A DNA stretch of 54,148 bases from Chloroflexota bacterium (GTDB taxonomy: Bacteria; Chloroflexota; Anaerolineae; UBA1429), in assembly GCA_021372475.1 (NCBI GenBank), contig JAJFUJ010000071.1:1-54148 (forward strand), read 5' to 3'. The position numbers and the translations under genes are program-made. Positions 9,407-18,200 of the stretch are shown one piece after another. The notes beneath the pieces were generated by a model. The model saw only the letters and a list, made by a program, of their open reading frames with translations. It had not been told where the DNA came from and did not search any database. Positions within the stretch are counted from its first letter, which is position 1. Each line of letters begins with the position of its first letter.

Positions 9407-10266
9407 ATCTCTTCCCCGAACTGGTGGCTTCTGCGGTTAAAAAACCAGTATCCGAATATAAACACAAGCAGCGCAGTCACTATCGTACGCAGGAAAAAGT
9501 CTGGTGCCGGCGGAGCTGGCGGACTGCCGTTGACATAACCATATAACACGGATCGATATGAGGCGATGATGGACGCCATCGGGTTCAAAATATAGGTTAA
9601 TCTACGCACAGGCACAGCCAATCCCAACACTGTCCGCCATTCGGGCAATACTTCCAAGGGGTACACAACTGGCGTTAAAAAGAACCATGCTTGCATGATG
9701 ACTTCCATGATAATGCCGGTATCCCGATAGAAAACATTGGAGGAGGACACGATTAGAGCGATACCAGTAGTGAAAAAAATCTCTGCGATCATAATTAAGG
9801 GGATATAGATGATCCAAATCGTCAGCGGGATCTTGAAAAGAATAATAAATAAAATTAAAACTGGGAATGCAAGTAGTAAATTAACAAAATTCGAAAGCAC
9901 TACCGAAATTGGTAAAACCTCGCGTGGAAAGTATACTTTTTTTATAAGGTGACCGTTACCGGAGATACTATTGACACTGCCGATTACTGAAGTGTTAAAG
10001 AAATTCCAGGGCAATAAGGCGCAAAGGACAAAGACAGGGAACTTGGGAACCGTCATGTTCGGCAGCATGACGGTAAAGACGGTAGTAAAAACCAGCATCA
10101 ATAGCAGGGGATTTAGCAGCGACCATAGGAACCCCAAAACCGAGTTTTTATAACGTACCTTGAGGTCGCGCAGGACCAGGTTTTGGAGGAGTTCCCGATA
10201 AGCATATAGCTCGCGAAATCTAGCCAGCATCTTGCCCCGGTTCCAGTGTTTTAGCTGTTGCAGCAT
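9403..10266 (-). CDS. wzm: ABC transporter permease for polysaccharide/O-antigen export (Wzm-like)
   Basis: 287 residues with an ABC-2 permease layout: an amphipathic N-terminal stretch (LRDLKVRYKNSVLGFLWSLL, the typical entry of the Wzm/TagG family) followed by six hydrophobic segments, and a short C-terminus ending in basic residues. It forms the membrane channel for glycan export with the ATPase encoded just upstream. The start codon lies 47 bases inside the 3' end of the ATPase gene; a second ATG at 10230 would reduce the overlap to 11 bases and cannot be excluded. TagG (teichoic acid export) is the same superfamily; the glycan setting favours Wzm. Confidence 0.88.
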   Translation of the reverse strand: MLQQLKHWNRGKMLARFRELYAYRELLQNLVLRDLKVRYKNSVLGFLWSLLNPLLLMLVFTTVFTVMLPNMTVPKFPVFVLCALLPWNFFNTSVIGSVNSISGNGHLIKKVYFPREVLPISVVLSNFVNLLLAFPVLILFIILFKIPLTIWIIYIPLIMIAEIFFTTGIALIVSSSNVFYRDTGIIMEVIMQAWFFLTPVVYPLEVLPEWRTVLGLAVPVRRLTYILNPMASIIASYRSVLYGYVNGSPPAPPAPDFFLRTIVTALLVFIFGYWFFNRRSHQFGEEI

Positions 10267-11629
10267 GGTGATGCCAGGAGGTTCCTACGATATATACCTG
10301 GCCGTAACGCTCCTTGACCGAACCTAGATATACTTTGAAGGGATAATAACACTGTTGGTAATCATATACCTGGGATTCATCTTCGTTGTGAATCGCAGCG
10401 GTGATTGTGTAGCTACCCTCGAGTAAGGGCAGATTCGCAATACGATATTCCATTTCCCCGGCGCCTTCGATCGCTTCTATCGGGATGCCCGCGGTCGATG
10501 TATTCGAACCACACATATGCATACCATCACTGCGGAAAAAGGAAATTCCGAACACCGGCTGGCAGATATGCTCATGTGCAGTATAGCGTATAACGACTGT
10601 CACCGGTTCTCCCGTCAGGAGATGGTGGCGCTCGCGTCCATCCTTATCTAGCAGGAGGACATCAGTGATCTCTGCCTCCAGGGATCCCCATCTCTTCGAG
10701 GGAGGGCCAGCAGCCTCGCTCATTACAGTAGCCTCATCTGCTTGACAAGCTGCAATGACTGATTGTTCATCCTGGTGAAGCGTGTCACTGGTAGGTTTCT
10801 GTATATTACCTTGGCGAAGTGCTGCGGCGCTTTCTATGAGGGCGGTGCGTTGGGTGAGATGGGCAGCCTGGGCCTTGACTTCTTCGTAATCATGTACGCG
10901 GGCGAGATATTCGGTGGTTACCAGCTCAGCACTGCCATCAGCCTGCATAACACCCTGATCAATCCAGATAACCCGGCTGCACATACGACGGATGGCATCC
11001 AAATCATGCGATATCAAGACGATGGTGATGCCCTGCTTACGCATTTCAGAGATGCGTTCTAGGCATTTTTCTTGAAACCCTCGGTCGCCAACTGCTAAAA
11101 CCTCATCGACCAGCAGAATATCGGGTTGGACGCTGGTTGCTACGGCAAAAGCCAGACGGACATACATGCCGGATGAATAAAACTTTACCGGGACATCTAT
11201 AAAGCGCTCGAGCTCTGCGAATTTGATAATCTCGGACATGCGGTTTTCCATCTGTGCTTGCTTTAGCCCGAGGACAGAGCCATACAGATAGATATTCTCC
11301 CGCCCAGTGAGTTCAGGATGAAACCCTGCCCCCAGTTCGAGCAGTGCGGAAACGCGACCCTTTACTGTGATTTTCCCGCTTGTAGGCTCGATGATCCGGG
11401 TAAGCAACTTTAGCAGGGTGCTCTTGCCGGAACCATTGGTGCCTATGATCCCCAGCATTTCGCCGGCTTCTACAGAAAACGAGATGTTCTGCAAAGCCCC
11501 ATATAACTCGGGAGCTCGGCGATGGCCGTGTGAATGAAAGAAGGACAGGACTGCTTCCTGGAATGAACGGGATTTGTCCTTACGGAGAGCAAAATATTTG
11601 CTAACGCACTCTACCTGGATAATCGGCAT
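10220..11629 (-). CDS. wzt: ABC transporter ATP-binding protein for polysaccharide export with C-terminal extension (Wzt-like)
   Basis: 469 residues. The nucleotide-binding domain has Walker A GTNGSGKST (63-71), an exporter-type signature YSSGM (151-155), Walker B ILLVDEVLAVGD (171-182) and switch His208. From ~300 to ~455 there is a beta-rich extension starting near WGSLEAEITDVLLLDKDG, the layout of the Wzt C-terminal domain that in O8/O9a-type systems recognises the capped non-reducing end of the glycan. It drives export of the finished chain through the adjacent permease. A ~65-residue polar linker separates the two domains. Confidence 0.9.
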   Translation of the reverse strand: MPIIQVECVSKYFALRKDKSRSFQEAVLSFFHSHGHRRAPELYGALQNISFSVEAGEMLGIIGTNGSGKSTLLKLLTRIIEPTSGKITVKGRVSALLELGAGFHPELTGRENIYLYGSVLGLKQAQMENRMSEIIKFAELERFIDVPVKFYSSGMYVRLAFAVATSVQPDILLVDEVLAVGDRGFQEKCLERISEMRKQGITIVLISHDLDAIRRMCSRVIWIDQGVMQADGSAELVTTEYLARVHDYEEVKAQAAHLTQRTALIESAAALRQGNIQKPTSDTLHQDEQSVIAACQADEATVMSEAAGPPSKRWGSLEAEITDVLLLDKDGRERHHLLTGEPVTVVIRYTAHEHICQPVFGISFFRSDGMHMCGSNTSTAGIPIEAIEGAGEMEYRIANLPLLEGSYTITAAIHNEDESQVYDYQQCYYPFKVYLGSVKERYGQVYIVGTSWHHHAATAKTLEPGQDAG

Positions 11630-11713
11630 TCTGCTCTCATGGTTCAGGAGTTACTACGGGACTCTTCCTGGTAGTTTGTCTGGCGCAGGAATAGGACTTG
11701 CCATATTATCGAG

Positions 11714-11787
11714 TCGGGGCGAGAGGACTTGAACCTCCGACCTCACGGTCCCGAACCGTGCGCGCTACCGGACTGCGCTACGCCCCG
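11714..11787 (-). tRNA. tRNA-Pro(CGG)
   Basis: Read on the minus strand it folds into a full cloverleaf: 7-bp acceptor stem CGGGGCG/CGCCCCG, D-arm with GCGCAGTCCGGTAGCGC, anticodon stem CACGG/CCGTG around loop TTCGGGA, and T-arm with GTTCAAGTC. The anticodon CGG lies at 11751-11753, so it reads CCG proline codons. The discriminator base is A and CCA is not encoded. Confidence 0.95.
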
Positions 11788-11798
11788 AATGTGTGGCT

Positions 11799-11827
11799 AT
11801 TATAGTGCGTAAAGGATGGAATGACAA
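11799..11827 (-). promoter_or_regulatory. promoter of tRNA-Pro
   Basis: On the minus strand, TTGTCA (11827-11822) and TATAAT (11804-11799) are separated by exactly 17 bases, a near-consensus sigma-70/sigma-A promoter. The -10 box ends 11 bases before the mature tRNA 5' end at 11787. Confidence 0.8.
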
Positions 11828-11839
11828 ATGCAGAGTGCC

Positions 11840-12544
11840 TCATGCGGCTAGGCTATTAACCCAATTACTGATTTGGGTGAACAATCCGGTAGCCAGCAGT
11901 AAGCCCATGATAATTAACAGGCTTCCGCCGACAATGCTGAAGACGCGAGTCCAGCGCCCCATTTTCTTGATGAGGGGTAAGGCCAGGTTGAAAAGGGCAC
12001 CTGTTGCTACAAAGGGTAAGCCCAATCCCAGCGAATATACCCCTAAGAGCAGTGCGCCACTCTGCAGTGTTTGCGAGTTGGCAGCTAACATCAAGATCGA
12101 GGCGAGGACTGGGCCAATGCAAGGGGTCCACCCAGCAGCAAAAATGATTCCAACGAGTAAAGATGCCCAATATCCCTTACCTGGATGACCTAAATCAAGG
12201 TGTTTATCCATGTTAAGGAAAGGTATTTTTACAAGCTCGCACATATGCAATCCCAGCACGACCAGGATTAAACCGCCAATACGAACGAGTATAGGAAGTA
12301 TCCGTCCGAGCAGCCCCCCTAATAATCCTGCTGCAGCGCCGAGCAGTACAAAGATGATGCCAAAGCCTAGCACAAAAAAAGCTGCATGGATTACGAGGTG
12401 GAGTTTACCCGCGCGGTTGGCATTGGAAGATGCAGTGCCGGCCATATAACCAAGGTAAATCGGTACAAGTGGCAGCACACAAGGTGAAAAAAAAGAAAGT
12501 AACCCGGCTGCAAATGCGGCGACTGCCGATACAGGCTCACCCAT
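11840..12544 (-). CDS. ccdA: cytochrome c biogenesis/thiol-disulfide transporter CcdA
   Basis: 234 residues with six membrane helices and the two redox cysteines of the family: C22 in FFSPCVLPLVP and C142 in GWTPCIGPVL. CcdA moves reducing equivalents from cytoplasmic thioredoxin across the membrane to extracytoplasmic thioredoxin-like proteins. The TlpA-like partner is encoded two genes upstream on the same strand, so substrate and supplier are in one operon. It directly abuts the DUF2085 gene with no gap. No cytochrome c biogenesis genes are nearby, so a general thiol-reduction role is possible. Confidence 0.92.
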   Translation of the reverse strand: MGEPVSAVAAFAAGLLSFFSPCVLPLVPIYLGYMAGTASSNANRAGKLHLVIHAAFFVLGFGIIFVLLGAAAGLLGGLLGRILPILVRIGGLILVVLGLHMCELVKIPFLNMDKHLDLGHPGKGYWASLLVGIIFAAGWTPCIGPVLASILMLAANSQTLQSGALLLGVYSLGLGLPFVATGALFNLALPLIKKMGRWTRVFSIVGGSLLIIMGLLLATGLFTQISNWVNSLAA

Positions 12545-13210
12545 CTATTGGCTTTCCAGTTCATGCAGCAAAAGGTCGGTCTCTGCGTAAATATCTTGCA
12601 TACCTTGCTGCAAGTAAGGATAGCAAAGCAGGATACACGCAGTGCCGAAAAGTGTTCCAGTCACAACGCGGCTAGCCCATGTGCTCGTCCAAAGGCCGGC
12701 GAGGGCTCCTGTGCCATCGATGGCCATCGGTAGAATCAAGACGATGAATAGCTTGATCGGTATTGGTTTGAGCTTGCGTACAAAATTAAATGCTAATCCG
12801 GCTAAAAACATGCTGCCGTAAATAGCAGTATCGCGCTCACACACCGCAATCTTGAAACCTATATCTGAGTTACCGATAAAGCGAGGTGGAACAGCGCCTG
12901 CTAGTAGCTCCTTAAGCTGGTCAAGACTATACAAAACTTGGCGCCCGAAAAGAAAAAACGAGCGCTCCGGGAGCTGATGACAGGCTGCTCTGAAAAGTTT
13001 GTACAGAGAGTCGCCCAATCCGACCAAACCCAAATGCATCGCAACTGGCGCCAGTACCGGTAAAACAATCAAGGCGCCGACGCATATATTGGAAATCAAT
13101 AGCCAGTGCAGGCTGATCCAGTGTAATATGGAGGTCATCAACCGATTAGTATTATGTACTGCTCTATCGATTTTATCCGGCGCACGCACGCTGGGCTTGT
13201 CTGACATCAT
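12545..13210 (-). CDS. DUF2085 family membrane protein
   Basis: About 222 residues with five or so hydrophobic segments. It contains the DUF2085 hallmarks: FRAACHQLPERSFFLFGRQ, then CERDTAIYGSMFLAG, and a later PMAIDGTGALAGLW. The conserved CHQxPeRSF and CeRdtaiY motifs have a Cys-His pair and a Cys-Arg pair that look like a metal or thiol site. The function of the family is unknown. An in-frame GTG at 13216 would overlap the TlpA stop; ATG 13210 is taken here. Its place between a TlpA-like protein and CcdA suggests a link to extracytoplasmic redox or metal handling. Confidence 0.85.
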   Translation of the reverse strand: MMSDKPSVRAPDKIDRAVHNTNRLMTSILHWISLHWLLISNICVGALIVLPVLAPVAMHLGLVGLGDSLYKLFRAACHQLPERSFFLFGRQVLYSLDQLKELLAGAVPPRFIGNSDIGFKIAVCERDTAIYGSMFLAGLAFNFVRKLKPIPIKLFIVLILPMAIDGTGALAGLWTSTWASRVVTGTLFGTACILLCYPYLQQGMQDIYAETDLLLHELESQ

Positions 13211-13212
13211 GG

Positions 13213-13827
13213 TCACTTCTGGTCGATCTCGGCGAGGATAGAGTTGAGCGAATCTTCTGTTAAGCTGCCCATATAGCTGTAGCGCAGCACCCCCTGACGG
13301 TCAACGAAAAGGCTCGTAGGCAATGCGCGGACGCCATTAACATAAGCCAAGTATCCCTGTGTATCCAATAATACAGGGAAATTCATATTCATTTCCTGCG
13401 CGAAGGCGTCCACAGTATCGGCGGTTTCTTGGAAATTCACTGCCAAAATGACAACGCCATCCGCCTGAAGCGCAGGATATAGCTCGACGAGTTCAGGTAT
13501 CTCAGCCTGGCAGGGCGGACACCAGGTGGCCCAGAAACTGATTATCACTACCTTGCCGCTGTAATCGGAGAGCCATACGGTATTCCCGTCAAGGTCGCTT
13601 AATGCAAAATCGATTGCCGGTTGACCGATCTCAGCATAAGATGCTTGCAGCAGATCTGGCGTTGGGCGTGCCGCAGGGACTGCAGTTTGAGTTGATGCCT
13701 GTTCCTCTTTTACTGCGCCAACGCGCGTCGCCTGAGATGAGGGTAGCTCGCTTGCGGTAAAGGTTAAGAGAATGACAATGGCGCATACAAGAGCCGCCGT
13801 TAGGCGAATACGTACCTTTCCATGCAT
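13213..13827 (-). CDS. TlpA/ResA-like membrane-anchored thioredoxin
   Basis: About 204 residues from the ATG at 13827, which has GGAG five bases upstream; an ATG 18 bases earlier is less well placed. One N-terminal hydrophobic segment (TAALVCAIVILLTF) anchors it outside the membrane. A linker rich in A, T and P follows, then a thioredoxin fold with FWATWCPPCQAEIPEL (active site CPPC) and the cis-proline region ALPTSLFVD. It reduces disulfides in extracytoplasmic proteins and is expected to be kept reduced by the CcdA of the same operon. Its stop overlaps the start region of the DUF2085 gene. Confidence 0.9.
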   Translation of the reverse strand: MHGKVRIRLTAALVCAIVILLTFTASELPSSQATRVGAVKEEQASTQTAVPAARPTPDLLQASYAEIGQPAIDFALSDLDGNTVWLSDYSGKVVIISFWATWCPPCQAEIPELVELYPALQADGVVILAVNFQETADTVDAFAQEMNMNFPVLLDTQGYLAYVNGVRALPTSLFVDRQGVLRYSYMGSLTEDSLNSILAEIDQK

Positions 13828-13899
13828 GTCAGCTCCGTTGAGCATAGATTGGCCACAGTATGCTTTAGCAACGGCAGGGATGCAAGAATGACCTTTTGC

Positions 13900-14103
13900 C
13901 TATTCCTGAGCTGGGTAGCCTGCTTCGTCCATAGCTGTTTTGGCTTGCGCTAATACCTGCTCATTCGGATAATCAAAGGTGACCTTTTTTGTGGGCACAT
14001 CCACCTGAACATTGCTCACGGCCACAGCCGTCAACGCTTTCTTGATTTTCTGTGCACAGTGCTCGCAGCCGATATCCGGTGCGGTTAATGTGATGCTTGG
14101 CAT
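13900..14103 (-). CDS. heavy-metal-associated domain protein (CopZ-like)
   Basis: 67 residues, a single ferredoxin-like HMA domain. The metal site reads GCEHC (CxxC) after APDI, where CopZ proteins have GMTCxxC, so the methionine and threonine are replaced; a bacterial form with I-x-C-x-x-C is known in cation-binding chaperones. It is the first gene of the thiol/redox operon and has its own upstream promoter. It probably binds Cu(I) or another soft metal and passes it to a membrane or extracytoplasmic partner. No P-type ATPase is present in the window. Confidence 0.82.
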   Translation of the reverse strand: MPSITLTAPDIGCEHCAQKIKKALTAVAVSNVQVDVPTKKVTFDYPNEQVLAQAKTAMDEAGYPAQE

Positions 14104-14129
14104 TTTGTATTCTCCGTCTATAGCTTATT

Positions 14130-14167
14130 ACTTTACTAATTTAATCATAATTATGTACTAAAGTCAA
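14130..14167 (-). promoter_or_regulatory. promoter and possible operator of the HMA/TlpA/CcdA operon
   Basis: On the minus strand TTGACT (14167-14162) is followed after 18 bases by TAAATT (14143-14138). An imperfect inverted repeat, ACTTTACT (14130-14137) and ACTAAAGT (14157-14164), brackets the -10 region and touches the -35. This would suit a metal-responsive repressor, but no regulator gene is adjacent. The -10 is only a partial match. Confidence 0.45.
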
Positions 14168-14244
14168 ATCCTGATAATCCTTGAGACACAGGGCGCTGAA
14201 AAGGAGGTTCTTCCTTATACTTACCCACTTGGGAACAGGAAGCG

Positions 14245-14356
14245 TCATTCCGGCACAAGCCTGAATCCAGTATTAATATGATATATAATGGAATATATAA
14301 TATAATAACAATAATAAAAGCAAGACTCAAATGGATTCCTGCTTGCGCGGGAATGA
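14245..14356. repeat. MITE-like element with imperfect terminal inverted repeats
   Basis: Two 25-base arms, 14245-14269 and 14332-14356, are inverted copies of each other at 21 of 25 positions (TCATTCC...GAATCCA against TGGATTCC...GGAATGA). The ~62 bases between them are almost pure A/T. This is the look of the widespread small palindromic elements with arms ending in GTCATTCC-type sequence. No ORF is inside. It sits about 85 bases upstream of the lexA -35 box. Confidence 0.7.
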
Positions 14357-14439
14357 TATGTGAGTTTGTCAGTCGGTCTTTTCAGACACTATGGTGTCTC
14401 CAACTGGATACTTTTTCCACACCCTCTGAGGACAGGCAC

Positions 14440-14468
14440 TTGACATAGAACAAATGTTCATTTATATT
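14440..14468 (+). promoter_or_regulatory. lexA promoter with SOS box in the spacer
   Basis: TTGACA at 14440-14445 and TATATT at 14463-14468 have a 17-base spacer, a near-consensus sigma-A promoter. Inside the spacer is the perfect palindrome GAACAAATGTTC (14448-14459), which fits the Gram-positive LexA/DinR site GAAC-N4-GTTC. LexA bound there would block RNA polymerase, giving classic autorepression of lexA. Confidence 0.88.
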
Positions 14469-14503
14469 GTTAGGAGAATAAGCACGTAAAAGAGGGAGCG
14501 TTT

Positions 14504-15169
14504 ATGGCTAATTATCCCGATCTTTCTAATCGACAGGAACATATTGTCAAGTTTATCCGTGAGTTTATGGCAGAATACGGGTATCCTCCCTCCATCCGCC
14601 AGATTGGGTGCGATGTAGGCATCTCTTCTACATCGGTCGTTAGCTATAACCTGAATGTGCTGCAGCGCAAGGGATATATCACTCGCACACGTGAAATCTC
14701 GCGCAGCGTGCGCTTGGTTGATCTTGACGACAATGAAGTGGATGCTGAATCGTCCATCCCGCCGCTATTTATCCCGATGTTGGGTTACATTGCCGCTGGT
14801 GATCCGATCCCGATCCCCGAAGGTGAGTTTGTTCAGGGCGAGTTTGAAGAAGTTGCAGTTCCCCACGATATGGTGCGCGATATCAAGGATGTGTACGCGC
14901 TCCAAGTCCGCGGCACGTCGATGGTGGACGCTCTCATCGCAGATGGCGATATTATCATTATGCGCCATCAGACTGAGGCACAAAACGGCGAAATGGTGGC
15001 TGTCTGGCTGGCAGAAGAAAAGGCAACGACCCTCAAGAAGCTCTATTGGGAAAAGAACCATACGTTGGTGCGGCTGCAGCCAGCGAATCCACTCATGGAA
15101 CCGATTTTCGTGCATCCCGGCAACCTAGAAATTCAAGGGCGGGTGATCGGAGTTATTCGCCATCTATAA
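14504..15169 (+). CDS. lexA: LexA repressor
   Basis: 221 residues. A winged-helix DNA-binding domain (1-72) begins with LSNRQEHIVKFIREF and contains YPPSIRQIG and SSTSVVSYNLNVL. The self-cleavage site is Ala98-Gly99 in YIAAGDP, the nucleophile is Ser139 in GTSMVD, and the general base is probably Lys178 in TTLKKL. It represses DNA-damage genes until RecA filaments trigger self-cleavage. The start ATG has AGAGGGAG upstream. An SOS box in its own promoter supports function. The downstream neighbour on the opposite strand is dnaE, ending 59 bases away. Confidence 0.96.
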   Translation: MANYPDLSNRQEHIVKFIREFMAEYGYPPSIRQIGCDVGISSTSVVSYNLNVLQRKGYITRTREISRSVRLVDLDDNEVDAESSIPPLFIPMLGYIAAGDPIPIPEGEFVQGEFEEVAVPHDMVRDIKDVYALQVRGTSMVDALIADGDIIIMRHQTEAQNGEMVAVWLAEEKATTLKKLYWEKNHTLVRLQPANPLMEPIFVHPGNLEIQGRVIGVIRHL

Positions 15170-15228
15170 GAGGCTACACATTTTGTTGGGCTTATCTGGG
15201 ATTCTAAAAGCTAGATTGCGAGGCGGCT

Positions 15229-18200
15229 TTAATCCCAATCTACTCTGAAATGATCGCGTCCCACAAGGCGTACAACTTCTTGTTCCAATGTTCGGCTATA
15301 CTGCGTGCTTGCTTGGGCGAATTCCACCATGACACGGCCGGAAGGCGTACTTAATGATAGATGGAAAGGTGTATTCCCCTGCGAGTTGGTCAGTAAATTA
15401 TAGACACGTTCTACTACGGCAATTGATGAAGGCTCATCCCCATTTAGTGGTATCTCGACATCAATCCCCCTAGCCTGGAGTTCCCCTTTGGCTGGTACAG
15501 GCGTCGCATTCTGAGGCTGATATACTTCAAGGTTATCTACAATAACCTGGGGTTTGTCGGAGCGAAAATCAGCTTTTCCCGATACGAGAAGCAGTGCGCT
15601 CGATTCTTCCAGGATATCTTTTACTACCTCAAGAGTCCGCGGGAATATAGTCAGGTCAATACTGCCGGAATGGTCTTCCATATTGGCGAAAACCATCTTT
15701 TCACCTGATTTAGTAATATGCAGGTGAGATTCCTTGATGATGCCTGCCAGCATTACCTTTTGGCCGACTGATGATTCATCCAGTGTATTGATCGGCGTCA
15801 AGCGCGAATCGCGGTTGCGCAATAAGGCATCCAGCGGATGTCCTGAAAGGTAAGTGCCCAACAGCGCCTTTTCATCATTGAATTGCTCTTTCTTTGGCAG
15901 CTCTTGGTAGGTAACCGGCAGATTGATTGTGGCTGCATCAGAACCTAGCGAGATATCGGACAGGTCAAAGAAACTACGCTGACCGCACTCCTTTTCGCGC
16001 TGGATACGCTGGCATTCCGCGAGCATCATATCAATCCCAGCCAGCAGCGCTCCTCTCTCGCCCAAGCAATCCAATGCGCCGGCCCGCACGAGGCACTCTA
16101 GGCCGCGTTTGTTGACCTGGCGCAAGTCAACACGATGTAAGAAATCGTCCAGGTCCTTAAAAGGCTGATCACCTCGGGCATTTACAATAGCTTCGGCTGG
16201 TCCGCTCCCGCAGTTTTTGATAGCCGCAAGCCCATAACGAATCGCAAGAGAAGCTGCGTTTAATAGCGATTGAGTCCCCGCAGCAGTGCATGATTCATCT
16301 GCAGCTTCGAGAACAAAATCGACTCCGGAATGGTTGATATCCGGCGGTCTGACAGGAATGCCGATACGCCGGCATTCGTTAATCATTATGCCGATTTTGT
16401 CGAGGTTATCACTTTCAACCGAGAGAATTGCTGCTAGATACTCGGCCGGGTAATGAGCTTTTAAGTAGGCAGTCTGTAACGTGATGACAGCGTATGCCGC
16501 GCTATGCGCTTTGTTAAACCCGTAATTTGCAAAGGCCTCAATATCACCAAATATAGCCTGCGCCGTTTCCTCAGAGATGCCACGCTCTACAGCACCTCTG
16601 ATAAACTTACCCTTTTGCTCATCGATATCTTTTTGCTTTTTCTTGCCAATAGCCCGGCGCATAAGGTCCGCCTCTGCAGGCGTGAAGCCGGCCAGGTCAG
16701 ATACCAGACGGATGATCTGCTCCTGATACACGATGATGCCGTATGTTTCGGCGAGGATTGGTTCGAGTTTAGGGTGGCGGTATTCTACCGATTCACGGCC
16801 GAATTTACGGTTGATATACGTGGCAATATATTGCATCGGGCCAGGGCGGTATAAAGCGATTGCTGCACTGATATCTTTAAATTCGGTCGGCTGCATATCA
16901 CGCAAAGTGCGGCGCATCCCCGCACTTTCAACCTGGAATACGCCTGTTACTTCACCAGAACACAACAATGCAAAGGTATCCGCATCATCCATTGGTAGCA
17001 TCTCAAGGGTTAATGAGATGCCATGGGTTTGCTCAATCCATCTAAATGCGCGCTCAATCATCGTCAAGGTAGAGAGCCCGAGGATATCGAGCTTCAACAA
17101 TCCGCTAGCCTCAACATCCTCCATGCAAAACTGGGAGAGGATACCTTCGGTGCGGGGCGTCCGCTGCATAGGTGCATATTCAACCAGCGGACGGTCAGTA
17201 ATCAGGACGCCGGCAGCATGGGTTGAGAGATGCCGCGCCAAGCCTTGCAATGGTATGGCTGCATCGATCAACTGCTTGACTTCAGGCTGGCTTTCATAGA
17301 CCGCTTTAAGGTCGATAGATTCCTCGATGCCGTCTTCTATCTTTTTCTTGGGATCGCCGGGCATCAACTTGGCGACCATATCGATTACATTCTGATTGAT
17401 CTCTAGCGCGCGCCCGCATTCCCGAATCGCTGCGCGAGCAGCCATGGTATCAAAAGTGGCGATCTGGGCTGTGCGCTCCTCACCGTAACGCTTGGTCAGG
17501 TATTCAATAACTTCCCCGCGGCGGTCCTCTGGGTAATCCAGGTCAATATCGGGCATCGTGTTGCGGTCTGGGTTTAGAAAACGCTCGAAAACCAGGTCGA
17601 GGCTGAGCGGTTCCAGTTCGGTGATGCCCAGTAGGTAAGATACAATGCTGGCTGCTCCAGAACCGCGGCCAGGGCCAACGAGCATCTTGGCCGTGTGTTT
17701 GGCCCAATTGACTACATCCCAGGTGACGAGGAAATAGTCGTCAAATCCCATTTTATGGATGACCTCGAGCTCATAGTCAAGGCGAGTGCGGATGGCTGGC
17801 GTGCTCTCGCCGTATCGGCGGGCAATGCCTTGTTCACACAGCATCCTGAGGTAAGATTCGGGCGTATACGGCTCGGGGACCTTATATTGGGGGAGATGAT
17901 AACCCGACGCAATAATCGTTGCATTGCATTGGTCAGCGATATAGGCTGTGTTCTCCAGCGCTTCGGGGTACTCTTGGAAGCGCGCCGCCATCTCTTCGGG
18001 AGACATTAGGTAATAGTCGTCGCTGCCCATACGCATACGCTTGGGGTCGCTCATCACTGTATCAGTTTGAATAGCCAACAGTAGTTCATGGGATGCTGCA
18101 TCAGCGCGGTTCACATAATGAACGTCATTGGTGACCGCGCAACGCAGGTTATATTCCTGCGCCAACTCGGTAAGCTGGGCGTTGACCGCTTCCAGTTCTG

